This document shows positions 23,454 to 31,753 of a stretch of DNA of 33,242 bases, one piece after another (positions within the stretch are counted from its first letter, which is position 1; each line of letters begins with the position of its first letter). The translations under genes and the position numbers were made by a program. Below the pieces are notes generated by a model, which saw only the letters and a list, made by a program, of their open reading frames with translations, was not told the origin of the DNA and did not search any database. The stretch spans positions 1 to 33,242 of the forward strand of contig CAIOMK010000038.1 of NCBI GenBank assembly GCA_903859375.1, given 5' to 3'. This stretch comes from Candidatus Moraniibacteriota bacterium. Lineage in GTDB: Bacteria; Patescibacteriota; Minisyncoccia; Moranbacterales; UBA1568.

Positions 23454-23570
23454 TATGACTCCTTATATTCGTTTTTTAAAGACAACACTTCCGACCGATG
23501 AGGGGATAACGAACGCCCTTCATTTTCCCCGCACCGGTTGGAACAGTCCGAACCGCGTACCGATAGACCG

Positions 23571-24968
23571 TTATTTGTTCCCCTCCTTACTCAGGACGAA
23601 ATCATGATCGAGGATGATAGTCTGCTCCGTTCTGGAACCGTCTTTCGAAAGAATGGAAATCGTGACGGGAATGTCGCCCGTCCCCGCCTGACGTGCGATC
23701 TTGAGGTCATAAAAATCCCGTTCGAGCGCCTTCGGAAGATCGTATTCGAAGACCACGTCTTTCTTCGTCCCGAGAGGCACTTGCACGAGCGTACCGACAT
23801 ATTTCTTCCCCATGAACGCTCCATAGACAGGATCGGTCACACCGCCTTGTACGGTGTGGAAAAAACTCCCCTCCGGCACGTAGACGCGGAGGAATGATTG
23901 GTAGTCCTTCACCATGAACGTCTTTTCTGTCGCCGTGTTCTCATAATGAATCACAGTACGCGCCTTCGGTGTCTCGCCGGAGAAATCCACGTCGTACGAT
24001 ATGGATCGCTTCATGACCGAATCGGTTTTCCATGCGCCGAGGTTCGCATCGACGGCCATCAGATAATCATCCGACCATTTCGAATCGAATGCACCTCCCC
24101 ACCCGGCAGCAAGGACCGCGTCCTCGAGCGTCCCGTCGGCGAATCGGACCTGTATATCCTTACGGTTCAGATCGTCTATCAATACCCGGAACAGCTTGAA
24201 AAGATCTTGTGGCGGAAGTGATTTCACCTTTTCCAAAATCTGTCTGCCGAGGAGTCCGAGTACGGATTTGCGCTCGCCAAAATCTATCTTCTGATCGATA
24301 TATCCCTGCTCGACCTGTCGTTCAAGATCGATCACCGCGGTACCCGCACCGTAGGTACCCGGAAATCCGGGCACTTCGACCGGCCCTGTCACCGTAAGAA
24401 AAGATGAGAGCACGTCAGCCGTGATGCCGATGACGCCGTCGAATTGCTCCTGTCCACCACCCAGCGAATAAAACTCGGATGCTTTCTGTGCATCAGTCGG
24501 AAAATCCGGCTCCCAGTTCGAATCGCGAAGTTTCCATGAGGAGATACGGATCGTCTCTTTCATCGGATACGGCGGCTCGATCGTGTTCGGGATACGACCG
24601 TCGAAATTGCCCGTATCATGCGTCTTGAATTCCGTCACATGGCCGTCTTGGACCTTGAGTATTCCGAATGAACCGATGAACCCGCCTCCGGGCCGAAGCT
24701 CAAAATTATTCTGGAACAGGATGAGATAGGTCTTTTCCCTGCCATCCGTATGCATGATCGAATCGATCAGGAACGCGAGTGCCTGCGTATCGTTTTTCAC
24801 GTCAATCGATAACGGAAGACTGCCCACGATATTGCCGATAGTGCCGAATCCCTGATTCCGCGTTTCCCAATACAGGAACCAACAAGCGAGAAACAATGCC
24901 GAAAAGACCGCTGTAAGCAGCCAGAATCGAAACGGATTTTTTTTCTTTTCCTCTAGTTTGGAATCCAT
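23571..24968 (-). CDS. DUF4012 domain-containing membrane-anchored protein
   Basis: I use the ATG at 24968 rather than the TTG at 24980, giving 465 aa. A basic N-terminus (KLEEKKKNPFRFW) precedes one TM (LLTAVFSALFLACWFLYW, about 17-34), so most of the protein is outside the membrane. Then comes the DUF4012 hallmark LILFQNNFELRPGGGFIGSF and RDSNWEPDFPTDA, followed by a long alpha/beta domain. The C-terminal part is beta-rich. DUF4012 proteins share features with LytR/CpsA/Psr-like extracytoplasmic domains and are often encoded with exopolysaccharide genes in CPR bacteria; the activity is unproven. It follows the Wzz-like gene by 34 nt in a glycan operon. Confidence 0.85.
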   Translation of the reverse strand: MDSKLEEKKKNPFRFWLLTAVFSALFLACWFLYWETRNQGFGTIGNIVGSLPLSIDVKNDTQALAFLIDSIMHTDGREKTYLILFQNNFELRPGGGFIGSFGILKVQDGHVTEFKTHDTGNFDGRIPNTIEPPYPMKETIRISSWKLRDSNWEPDFPTDAQKASEFYSLGGGQEQFDGVIGITADVLSSFLTVTGPVEVPGFPGTYGAGTAVIDLERQVEQGYIDQKIDFGERKSVLGLLGRQILEKVKSLPPQDLFKLFRVLIDDLNRKDIQVRFADGTLEDAVLAAGWGGAFDSKWSDDYLMAVDANLGAWKTDSVMKRSISYDVDFSGETPKARTVIHYENTATEKTFMVKDYQSFLRVYVPEGSFFHTVQGGVTDPVYGAFMGKKYVGTLVQVPLGTKKDVVFEYDLPKALERDFYDLKIARQAGTGDIPVTISILSKDGSRTEQTIILDHDFVLSKEGNK

Positions 24969-25002
24969 AGGGATGATCAAGAAAATATATCAGGTGTCGG
25001 GA

Positions 25003-26202
25003 TCAACCTCGAAGCAGCTCGTTCAGACGCCGTTGATATTCCGATCGGGTCGGTGCGGCGGGGACATTCGCGGCATCGGCCTGAGTCTCCGGAATTTCGG
25101 CGGATGCGCTCGGTCCGGTCGGAGCGGTCTCGACTATCGGTGCGTCCGCATGATCCGATCCGCTCTCTTCCTCCACCGGCTCGAAAGCGAACTCCTTGAG
25201 AAAACGAGCTTCCTCCTCCGAAAAAGTCGGGATGTCGAGCGGTGCGGGAGCTTTCTTCCATACCGGAACCGTTTCACTCGTACGTGCAGCTTCAGCCGTC
25301 TTCACTGGCGGTACCGGCTCGAAAAAGGAATCTGTTTCGGTCACGGTCGTATCGATTTCCGTTTCCGGTTCAACAACAGTGACGATGTCGGTATCTGCAT
25401 CCGTATCAATATCGGTATCCGTATCGGTGTTTTCCGATTCGCGGTCGAACGCCCCCGACTCGACCGAACCGGAAAGCAGTGTCGATGCCGGTCGTTTCGG
25501 TTTGAACATATCCGCACTGAACGGCATCGCCGACAGGGACATCTTCCGCTGTTCGAACAGTGACCGGCCACGTGAAAGCAGGGAAAGGAACGGTGATATC
25601 ACGAAGGCGACCGCGCCACACAAGACCACAAGACCGAAGAGGAGTGTGAGTCCGTCAGGCAATCTCGCCGAAACCGTCGGGCCGTCGACGATACGGAAAT
25701 CGACTTCTTCTTTCACATCATAGTACTTCGACGCATATCGGAACAGGGAAAGTGCCGCCGCATGTGCGACGCTTTTCGCATCGTCGGGATCGCTTCGAAA
25801 TGCATGAACGGAAATGATGCCGCCACGTTTGGCCGATGATACCGACACCATCGAGTCGAACAGCTTTTCTGTCGCCGTACCGGACAGTTCATCATGGGAA
25901 GACAGGGACATAAGTCCGGGTACCGATTCCGTCGTTTGAAAAAAGAATGTATGGAATGCGGAAGTCTGAGAAAGGAAGACGACATTGTCGACGATTTCCG
26001 ATGTCGTGGAAACGGACTTCGCCCGCGGTATCACGAGCACGGACACGGTCGACTGATATCCGCGGAATCCGATCGAGATCGCCGCGAACGCCATGACCGT
26101 CACGAATGCAAGCACCGCCAATACGCGTCGCTTCCGGTTCGGGAACGTCACTTCTGGATTATGCGACCCGTTGTCGGTGTCTGATGTCATATCGTTTTCC
26201 AT
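25003..26202 (-). CDS. Wzz-like chain-length/co-polymerase membrane protein with Asp-Thr-rich cytoplasmic tail
   Basis: The start at 26202 (MENDMTSDT, alternative ATG at 26190 with GGAAAA upstream) gives 399 aa. TM1 is about 27-46 (VLAVLAFVTVMAFAAISIGF). A periplasmic-side domain with the Wzz-type start YQSTVSVLVIPRAKS runs to about 190, and TM2 is about 195-217 (LTLLFGLVVLCGAVAFVISPF). The remaining 180 residues form a disordered tail with a DTDTDIDTDADTDI run and Pro/Glu-rich segments; no kinase motif is present. Wzz proteins set surface polysaccharide chain length. The gene overlaps the preceding glycosyltransferase by 44 nt, strong evidence for a shared role. The family call is moderate because the PxxP motif near TM2 is not conserved. 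Confidence 0.7.
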   Translation of the reverse strand: MENDMTSDTDNGSHNPEVTFPNRKRRVLAVLAFVTVMAFAAISIGFRGYQSTVSVLVIPRAKSVSTTSEIVDNVVFLSQTSAFHTFFFQTTESVPGLMSLSSHDELSGTATEKLFDSMVSVSSAKRGGIISVHAFRSDPDDAKSVAHAAALSLFRYASKYYDVKEEVDFRIVDGPTVSARLPDGLTLLFGLVVLCGAVAFVISPFLSLLSRGRSLFEQRKMSLSAMPFSADMFKPKRPASTLLSGSVESGAFDRESENTDTDTDIDTDADTDIVTVVEPETEIDTTVTETDSFFEPVPPVKTAEAARTSETVPVWKKAPAPLDIPTFSEEEARFLKEFAFEPVEEESGSDHADAPIVETAPTGPSASAEIPETQADAANVPAAPTRSEYQRRLNELLRG

Positions 26203-27331
26203 TACGCAGATGTTCCATTTCCTCATACAGTTCCACCGTCTGCCTCGTGATCGATTCCCACCCGTACAGATCCGCCGCGCGCTTCCGAGCAGATTCACCG
26301 TATTCCCGCATCGTTTCTGGACGACTCAGGAGCTTCGCCAATTCGGCCTTGAGGGATTCTATGTTTTTCTGTTCGAAATATGCTCCAGTATCGCCGAGTG
26401 CTTCTTCATTTCCCGGGATTCGGCTCGCGACAATCGGCAATCCGTAGCTCATCGCTTCGAGAAGGGAAAGAGACAACCCCTCGTCCTCGGAAGGCTGAAC
26501 GAAGACCGCCGCATTGCCATACAATTCTGCCAGAGCCTCACCCGACTGCTCGCCGAGAAATAGTACGCTGTCGCGCCCCTCGCTCATATTCCTGATATAC
26601 CGCTCGTAGCCGGGCGTACCGGCATGCGTACCGACAATCGCGAGTTTGAAATTATTCTGAATCCTTCCCGTATCTTCCAACTCGAGAAATGCCTGTATGA
26701 GATGATGGATTCCTTTGTGTGAGACAAGACGGGACACGGACAGGACATACCGTTTTTCCTTGAGCCCGAACACGCCGATCATATCGGACGATTCGGCCAC
26801 GACCGCCTCCGCCCCGTTCGGAATATAGACGATGTCCCTGCCATACCGCTTCTTCGCGTATGCCGCCATTCCCCGCGAGACCGTGATGGTCCGATGAGGC
26901 ATGTCGCAGGTGAGACGTTCCGCGAACCGCAGACACGCCTTGGCGAACGATCCCCACTTCCCATGGAAATAATCCCGACTGTGAAAGGTGGCGACGACCG
27001 TCGTCTTCCTGGAAAAGAATTTCGGGATGAACGCAAATACCGACGGACCGATTGACTGGTAATGGATGACATCGTACCCGCAGAAAAGCGCGTGCACCGT
27101 CGAAAGGAAAGAGTGGGAGAGCGCATCGAGATGCTTCGTCGCGATACTCGGGAGCGATACGATATGGACCCCGTTCCACGTACGCACGGACGGATCGGAA
27201 TAATACGGACGGGAATAGACCGTCACCTCGTGTCCGAGAGCGGCCAATCGTACGGCAAGATGTTCGACGTGGGTCTCGACCCCGCCGGATTTCGCCGGTA
27301 TCCCTTTTTGTCCGATAAATGCTATTTTCAT
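26159..27331 (-). CDS. Family 4 glycosyltransferase
   Basis: The true start is the ATG at 27331 (MKIAFIGQKGIPAKSGGVET), 390 aa; the ORF-track extension overlaps the beta-helix gene. The N-terminal GT-B domain has the DUF1972/GT4 GQKGIPAKSGGVETHVEHLA loop. A linker contains ITVSRGMAAYAKKRYG, and the C-terminal GT4 domain has VSRLVSHKGIHHLIQAF and the donor-site EX7E motif, EDEGLSLSLLEAMSYGLPIV. It transfers a sugar from an NDP-sugar to a growing surface glycan at the cytoplasmic face. The acceptor and sugar are unknown. It lies 32 nt after the beta-helix gene and overlaps the Wzz-like gene. Confidence 0.88.
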   Translation of the reverse strand: MKIAFIGQKGIPAKSGGVETHVEHLAVRLAALGHEVTVYSRPYYSDPSVRTWNGVHIVSLPSIATKHLDALSHSFLSTVHALFCGYDVIHYQSIGPSVFAFIPKFFSRKTTVVATFHSRDYFHGKWGSFAKACLRFAERLTCDMPHRTITVSRGMAAYAKKRYGRDIVYIPNGAEAVVAESSDMIGVFGLKEKRYVLSVSRLVSHKGIHHLIQAFLELEDTGRIQNNFKLAIVGTHAGTPGYERYIRNMSEGRDSVLFLGEQSGEALAELYGNAAVFVQPSEDEGLSLSLLEAMSYGLPIVASRIPGNEEALGDTGAYFEQKNIESLKAELAKLLSRPETMREYGESARKRAADLYGWESITRQTVELYEEMEHLRNGKRYDIRHRQRVA

Positions 27332-27363
27332 GCGTTCCGGTTTCTTACGTGCGAACGTCCCGA

Positions 27364-28305
27364 TCAATATCCGCGGATGACCGAAGAAACATTTCCGATG
27401 CGGTTCCCCCAGGAAGAATTTTTCTCGAGAAAAACGTGCTTCCACATATCGGTAGCGGATTGGTTGCGGGCGATGAGCACTATGCCCCATCGGCCGTTGT
27501 CCACCGTCTTCGATGACTTCACGCCGAACGATCCAGTGGATCCGTCACTCTCGATCTGGATACCTTCACGACCGTTCCGGCGGAACTGATTGTCGCGGGA
27601 CCAGATTTCGGAACCGTCGACGACCGCCTTCCATCCGCTTCCGCCATTGTCGTTCGAATTGACATTCTCAAGCCACGCCTTCGTGTCCGCGAGAAAATCG
27701 ATACCGTCTGTCTCATTGTCATGTATATCGCAATTGACGAGCACGACGTACCGGCTCTCGGAAAAGATTCCCGCCCGGCCGCTCCCCTTCACCTCGACTT
27801 TCTCGGCATACAGACGATGGTTCTTGTCGCTTTTCGCGGAGTCCGCGGAAATACCGTCGAGCCGTGCGTCTTTTACGACGACGTCGAACAGTTTCGCGCG
27901 GGCGTCCTTGACGACCTCGATACCGTTGCGTCCGTTTTCGACCGTGACATCATTGAGAGACGACCCGTGCTTCATCGTGACCGTCGCGTTGTTCTTGCCT
28001 CCGCGGATGACCACCTTGTTACGATCGTTGTGGTTTCCATTCACCGTGACGCCCTTCGGAATGGTGATCGATTCCTTGTATTTCCCATCATGAATAGAGA
28101 TTTCGTCCCCGTCGCCGGCATAATCGAGCGCCTTGCTGATCGTCGCATACGGATGAGCACTCGTCCCGTCCTCAAGACCGGATGCGTTCCCGTCGACATG
28201 GATCGTTTTGGAATTCCCGAAAACGACGAACGGAAGCATCACTGAAACCGCCAGTATGGTCGCAAGCGCGCCATATTTTACACGAGAAAGCGTCACGAAA
28301 GACAT
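27364..28305 (-). CDS. Secreted right-handed beta-helix protein
   Basis: The 313-aa protein has a signal peptide (1-30, YGALATILAVSVMLPFVVFG) and an AGGTGAAC ribosome binding site. The mature chain opens with a DUF1565-type start, IHVDGNASGLEDGTSAHPYA, then YATISKALDYAGDGDEISIH. Pectate-lyase-like coils of about 20-24 residues follow, with repeated N/D-G turns (GITV..., NGRNGIEVVKDARAKLFDVV, ESRYVVLVNCDIHDNETDGI, RRNGREGIQIESDG). Such folds bind or cleave polysaccharides; no catalytic Asp set can be assigned. It is the first gene of the glycan operon and has a clear promoter shared in part with the divergent acetate-CoA ligase. Confidence 0.82.
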   Translation of the reverse strand: MSFVTLSRVKYGALATILAVSVMLPFVVFGNSKTIHVDGNASGLEDGTSAHPYATISKALDYAGDGDEISIHDGKYKESITIPKGVTVNGNHNDRNKVVIRGGKNNATVTMKHGSSLNDVTVENGRNGIEVVKDARAKLFDVVVKDARLDGISADSAKSDKNHRLYAEKVEVKGSGRAGIFSESRYVVLVNCDIHDNETDGIDFLADTKAWLENVNSNDNGGSGWKAVVDGSEIWSRDNQFRRNGREGIQIESDGSTGSFGVKSSKTVDNGRWGIVLIARNQSATDMWKHVFLEKNSSWGNRIGNVSSVIRGY

Positions 28306-28333
28306 AGTTCACCTGTTCAATGATTAACGTAAT

Positions 28334-28362
28334 ATGATAACAAACAAACCTTTTTTTGTCAA
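28334..28362 (-). promoter_or_regulatory. Promoter of the glycan operon
   Basis: The -35 is TTGACA (28357-28362), the spacer is 17 nt and the -10 is TATCAT (28334-28339), on the minus strand. It overlaps the opposite-strand promoter of the acetate-CoA ligase at the -35. Confidence 0.7.
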
Positions 28363-28384
28363 TATTGGATATCTCGGCTACAAT
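28356..28384 (+). promoter_or_regulatory. Promoter of the ADP-forming acetate-CoA ligase
   Basis: The -35 is TTGTCA (28356-28361), the spacer is 17 nt and the -10 is TACAAT (28379-28384). The predicted leader is only about 18 nt, with no Shine-Dalgarno at a normal distance. Confidence 0.7.
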
Positions 28385-28408
28385 AGAGGTATATAAAACA
28401 AAAAACGT

Positions 28409-30520
28409 ATGCGGAAAGAATCGCTCGACTCACTGTTTTCACCGGATTCCATCGCGCTCATCGGCGCTTCGACCCGTCTCGGAACCGTTGGCAATGATAT
28501 CGCCAAGAATCTCATACTCGGTCGGTTCGAGGGCAAAGTCTTCCCCGTCAACCCGAAGGCCGACGAGCTGTACGGCGTCCGGTGCTATCCGGACATCCGA
28601 TCCATCGGCTCGGTTCCGGAACTCGTCATCATCGCGATACCGGCCGCTTCGGTTCCCGACATGCTCAGGGAATCGGCCGACCTCGGCGTGGCGGCTGCGG
28701 TGATCATCTCTGCCGGGTTCCGTGAGACCGGCCAAGCCGGCGCCGCGCTCGAAGCCGAAGTCGCCCGTATCGCCGCCGAGACCGGCATGCTCGTACTCGG
28801 TCCGAACTGCCTCGGATTCCTTCATACCGGACTCCGTCTCAACGCATCCTTCGCCCCGAGACTCCCGCGCCGCGGTCCGGTCGGCTTCCTCTCGCAGAGC
28901 GGTGCGCTCATGACGGCCATACTCGATCTCTCCGAAGGGAAAATCGGCTTCTCGAAATTTGTCAGTACCGGCAATAAGGCCGTTCTCGACGAGAAGAAAC
29001 TCCTCTCCTATCTCTCGACCGATCCGGAAACACGCGTCATCGCATTCTACGCCGAAGGGCTTTCGGATGCACCCTCGCTCATCACTCTCGGCCGGGATGT
29101 GCTCGCGCTCCCGCAGGCGAAACCGATCATCGCCCTCAAATCAGGACGGACCGAATCCGGCATGCGCGCATCCGGCTCGCATACGGGATCGCTCGCCGGT
29201 ACCGATGCCGCGTACGACGCACTCTTTCGTCAGGCGTTCATACTGCGCGCCGACTCGGTCCGCGAATTTCTCGATACCATCGATACGCTTTCGAACAATA
29301 CGCTCCCGGCTGGTCCGCACGTGACCATCGTCACCAATGCGGGCGGCCTCGGTGTCATCGCCTCGGATGCGGCGACGCAGGCCGGACTTTCCGTTTCTGC
29401 ACTCACCAAGGACACGACCGATGCACTCCGTCTCCTCTTGCCCGCGGCCGCGAGCGTCGGCAATCCGATCGATGTCCTCGGCGATGCACAGAGCGACCGC
29501 TATGAGACCGCTCTCACACTCGCATCCAAAGATCCGGGTACGGATGCCATACTCGTCATCCTGACCCCTCAATCCATGACACAGGCGGACAAGACGGCAC
29601 GCGTCATCATCAAGACGAAGGAATCCTGTGACAAACCGGTACTCGCCGTATTCGCAGGCGGTCATTCGCTTTCCCACGGGACGGATATCCTCCGGGAAGC
29701 CGGCGTCTCCGTCTTCACCTATCCCGAAGAGGCGATCAGCGCACTCGGACTGCTTCATCGTATCGCCGCCTGGCGTGAAAAACGATTCTCACCGAAACGT
29801 TCATTTCAGGATATCGATCGCGATCGTGCCGAGAAGGCCTTCGCATCCGCACGATCGGAGCACCGGTCGCAACTCACCGAACAGGAAACGCGCGAAGTAT
29901 TTTTCGCCTACGGGTTCCCCCTCCTTGAAAGCCGGTTCGCACCGACTGCCGAAGAAGCCGAGACTGCCGCGCGTGAAATAGGCGGACGGGTCGCACTCAA
30001 GATCGTCTCGCCGGACATCATTCACAAGACCGACGCCGGCGGAGTCATGCTCGACATCGGACCAGACGAGGTCGCCTCGAAATACGCCGAGCTCTTCGAC
30101 CGGGTCCGCATGAAGAAACCGGAGGCCCGGCTCGACGGAGTGACAGTCATGGAGATGGGCATACCCGACGGCAAGGAACTCATACTCGGTGTGAAACGTG
30201 AACCGGGACTCGGAAGTCTCCTCCTTGTCGGCATGGGCGGCATTTATACGGAAACGCTGAGGGATGTCTCCTTCCGATTCGCACCGCTCGTCCCCGAAGA
30301 CGCGGTCGAGATGCTCTCCGAGCTTCGCAGCTTCCCTATCCTCAAGGGTGTCCGTGGCGAAGCCGGTATCGACATGACCGCCGTCACCGATTGCCTGCAG
30401 AGACTTTCCCGACTTGTCGAAGACTTCCCAGAAATCACCGAACTCGACATCAATCCTCTGTCCGCCCACACCGACGTATCGGCTTCCCGGATACTCGACG
30501 CCCGCATCTCGATCGACTGA
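28409..30520 (+). CDS. Acetate-CoA ligase (ADP-forming), fused alpha-beta
   Basis: This 703-aa protein is the only large plus-strand gene. The alpha part (1-460) begins with a CoA-binding Rossmann domain (IALIGASTRLGTVGNDI) and continues with succinyl-CoA-synthetase-like domains; it carries the phospho-histidine motif GSHTGSLAGTD (His258). The beta part (about 475-703) is an ATP-grasp domain with ALKIVSPDIIHKTDAGGV and LLVGMGGIYTETLRD, and ends ITELDINPL. The enzyme converts acetyl-CoA plus ADP and Pi to acetate plus ATP. In archaea and many CPR it is the main ATP-yielding step of fermentation. It is monocistronic, with its own promoter and a terminator. Substrates other than acetyl-CoA are possible in this family. 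Confidence 0.93.
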   Translation: MRKESLDSLFSPDSIALIGASTRLGTVGNDIAKNLILGRFEGKVFPVNPKADELYGVRCYPDIRSIGSVPELVIIAIPAASVPDMLRESADLGVAAAVIISAGFRETGQAGAALEAEVARIAAETGMLVLGPNCLGFLHTGLRLNASFAPRLPRRGPVGFLSQSGALMTAILDLSEGKIGFSKFVSTGNKAVLDEKKLLSYLSTDPETRVIAFYAEGLSDAPSLITLGRDVLALPQAKPIIALKSGRTESGMRASGSHTGSLAGTDAAYDALFRQAFILRADSVREFLDTIDTLSNNTLPAGPHVTIVTNAGGLGVIASDAATQAGLSVSALTKDTTDALRLLLPAAASVGNPIDVLGDAQSDRYETALTLASKDPGTDAILVILTPQSMTQADKTARVIIKTKESCDKPVLAVFAGGHSLSHGTDILREAGVSVFTYPEEAISALGLLHRIAAWREKRFSPKRSFQDIDRDRAEKAFASARSEHRSQLTEQETREVFFAYGFPLLESRFAPTAEEAETAAREIGGRVALKIVSPDIIHKTDAGGVMLDIGPDEVASKYAELFDRVRMKKPEARLDGVTVMEMGIPDGKELILGVKREPGLGSLLLVGMGGIYTETLRDVSFRFAPLVPEDAVEMLSELRSFPILKGVRGEAGIDMTAVTDCLQRLSRLVEDFPEITELDINPLSAHTDVSASRILDARISID

Positions 30521-30529
30521 CGACCATTG

Positions 30530-30565
30530 AAAAAACCGGGCCCTATCGAAGGGTCCGGTTTTTGT
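30530..30565. terminator. Bidirectional terminator between convergent genes
   Basis: AAAAACCGGGCCCT pairs with AGGGTCCGGTTTTT (one mismatch) around a short loop. A T-run follows on the plus strand and an equivalent T6 on the minus strand, so it can serve both the acetate-CoA ligase and the convergent 194-aa gene. Confidence 0.85.
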
Positions 30566-30614
30566 TTGTCCGACATGCGTTTCAAGTTCGACTCCGGACA
30601 AGACGCGTCCCGTC

Positions 30615-31199
30615 CTATTCCCGGCAACAGTTCATGATGTCCCCGATGACGGTACCGAGCCGTCCGAACAGATCACTCTTGCGGGTGGCGGGCTTCTTCG
30701 GATCCGGAGAAACGGTTTTCGTTTCGGACTGCAACGGGAGAGCGGCCGCCTCCGTGTCCGATATGTTCGCCGACGTATCCTTGATATCGAGCAGTCCGAG
30801 ATTCATTCCCCAGAAAAGATTCCAAATCGAATATGCCTTGTCGAAATATTCCTTGGCTTCGGCGTCCTTTCCCTGTCCGAGTGCTTTCGTCCCCACTTCG
30901 GACAGTCGCATGCTTGCCGCGAGCATGTGTTTCGAGATGCACCAGACCTCGCCTTTGGGATCCGTCACGACCTTCGCAAGCATGTCCTTGCGGATTTCGC
31001 GGACACTCTTGAGCAGTTCCAAAAATTTATCGTCCCGCGTCTTCTCGAAACTGAACTGGAAATGCTCTTCCAGGGAAATCAGGTTCATGATGGCGATGCC
31101 GAGATCCTCTTTGGATGAGAGATCAAGCGGATTACCCTCTTCCTTGAACCGCTTCACCTTATCCATGAATCCTTCGACTGATCCGAGTGATGTATCCAT
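30615..31199 (-). CDS. Hypothetical helical protein
   Basis: The 194-aa protein is predicted to be all alpha. The first about 130 residues form amphipathic helices with a conserved-looking core EVWCISKHMLAASMRLSEVG (near 84-103), followed by EYFDKAYSIWNLFWGMNLGL. The C-terminal 60 residues are a polar linker and a short helix (DLFGRLGTVIGDIMNCCRE). The helical pairs resemble TPR or HEPN-like arrangements, but no HEPN RX4-6H motif is present. The impression that it recurs in Parcubacteria genomes is from memory and not checked. There is no signal peptide or TM. No function can be assigned. Confidence 0.65.
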   Translation of the reverse strand: MDTSLGSVEGFMDKVKRFKEEGNPLDLSSKEDLGIAIMNLISLEEHFQFSFEKTRDDKFLELLKSVREIRKDMLAKVVTDPKGEVWCISKHMLAASMRLSEVGTKALGQGKDAEAKEYFDKAYSIWNLFWGMNLGLLDIKDTSANISDTEAAALPLQSETKTVSPDPKKPATRKSDLFGRLGTVIGDIMNCCRE

Positions 31200-31279
31200 A
31201 GTGGTCTGTTATGTATCGAAATGAAAACCGATGACGCTACGAGATCCCGTCCCGCACGCGCGAGAAACAGGCGTATCGT

Positions 31280-31717
31280 TCAGGAAAAAAAGAAATGGAC
31301 GATCAGGCTCGCCGCGATGACACCGACGAGAGGCGCGATAAGCTTCTGATATGGGAAATACACTTTCCCGTCGTGCCTGGCGATGATCCGTTTGTTGATG
31401 GCGTCAATGACGAATATCGCACATGCACCGAAGACGATTCCCGCCACGACCGGAGGCAGTCCCAAGACGAGCCCAGGCCCGGACCAGACGAGCTGTTTTC
31501 GCACCGAGAACGCCGTGATAGCGATTGTCAGAAGAAAAATAGTCGAGAAGCTCCCTTTGAAGTCCTTTCCGTACTTGGCCAGCCACTTCACCGTGACCAC
31601 CGTCGCCGAAACGATCAACGCACCGATCCACAGACCGAGCACGAGGTCGCTGACGCCAAGCCACCTGGCGAGCGCCATCCCGCCGATGAGACCCAGAGGA
31701 CAAAGTGGTCCACACAT
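31280..31717 (-). CDS. Polytopic membrane protein, unknown
   Basis: The 145-aa protein has four to five hydrophobic segments: GLIGGMALARWLG, LVLGLWIGALIVSATVVTV, FSTIFLLTIAITAF, GLVLGLPPVVAGIVFGACAI and LIAPLVGVIAASLIVHFFF. It opens with MCGPLCPLGLIGG, placing two cysteines at 2 and 6 at the membrane edge, which may bind metal or take part in redox. Loops are short and basic on the putative inner side (KYGKDFKG). I do not recognise a family. It sits 36 nt after the GT4 gene in the same direction, and no ribosome binding site is evident. Confidence 0.6.
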   Translation of the reverse strand: MCGPLCPLGLIGGMALARWLGVSDLVLGLWIGALIVSATVVTVKWLAKYGKDFKGSFSTIFLLTIAITAFSVRKQLVWSGPGLVLGLPPVVAGIVFGACAIFVIDAINKRIIARHDGKVYFPYQKLIAPLVGVIAASLIVHFFFS

Positions 31718-31753
31718 ACGATACGCATTAGAGGATGAAGTTTCCTCCCTATT

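Noticed and set aside
29141-29758. 205-aa minus-strand ORF opposite the acetate-CoA ligase
   Set aside because: It is a shadow; the plus frame has continuous domain conservation over 703 residues.
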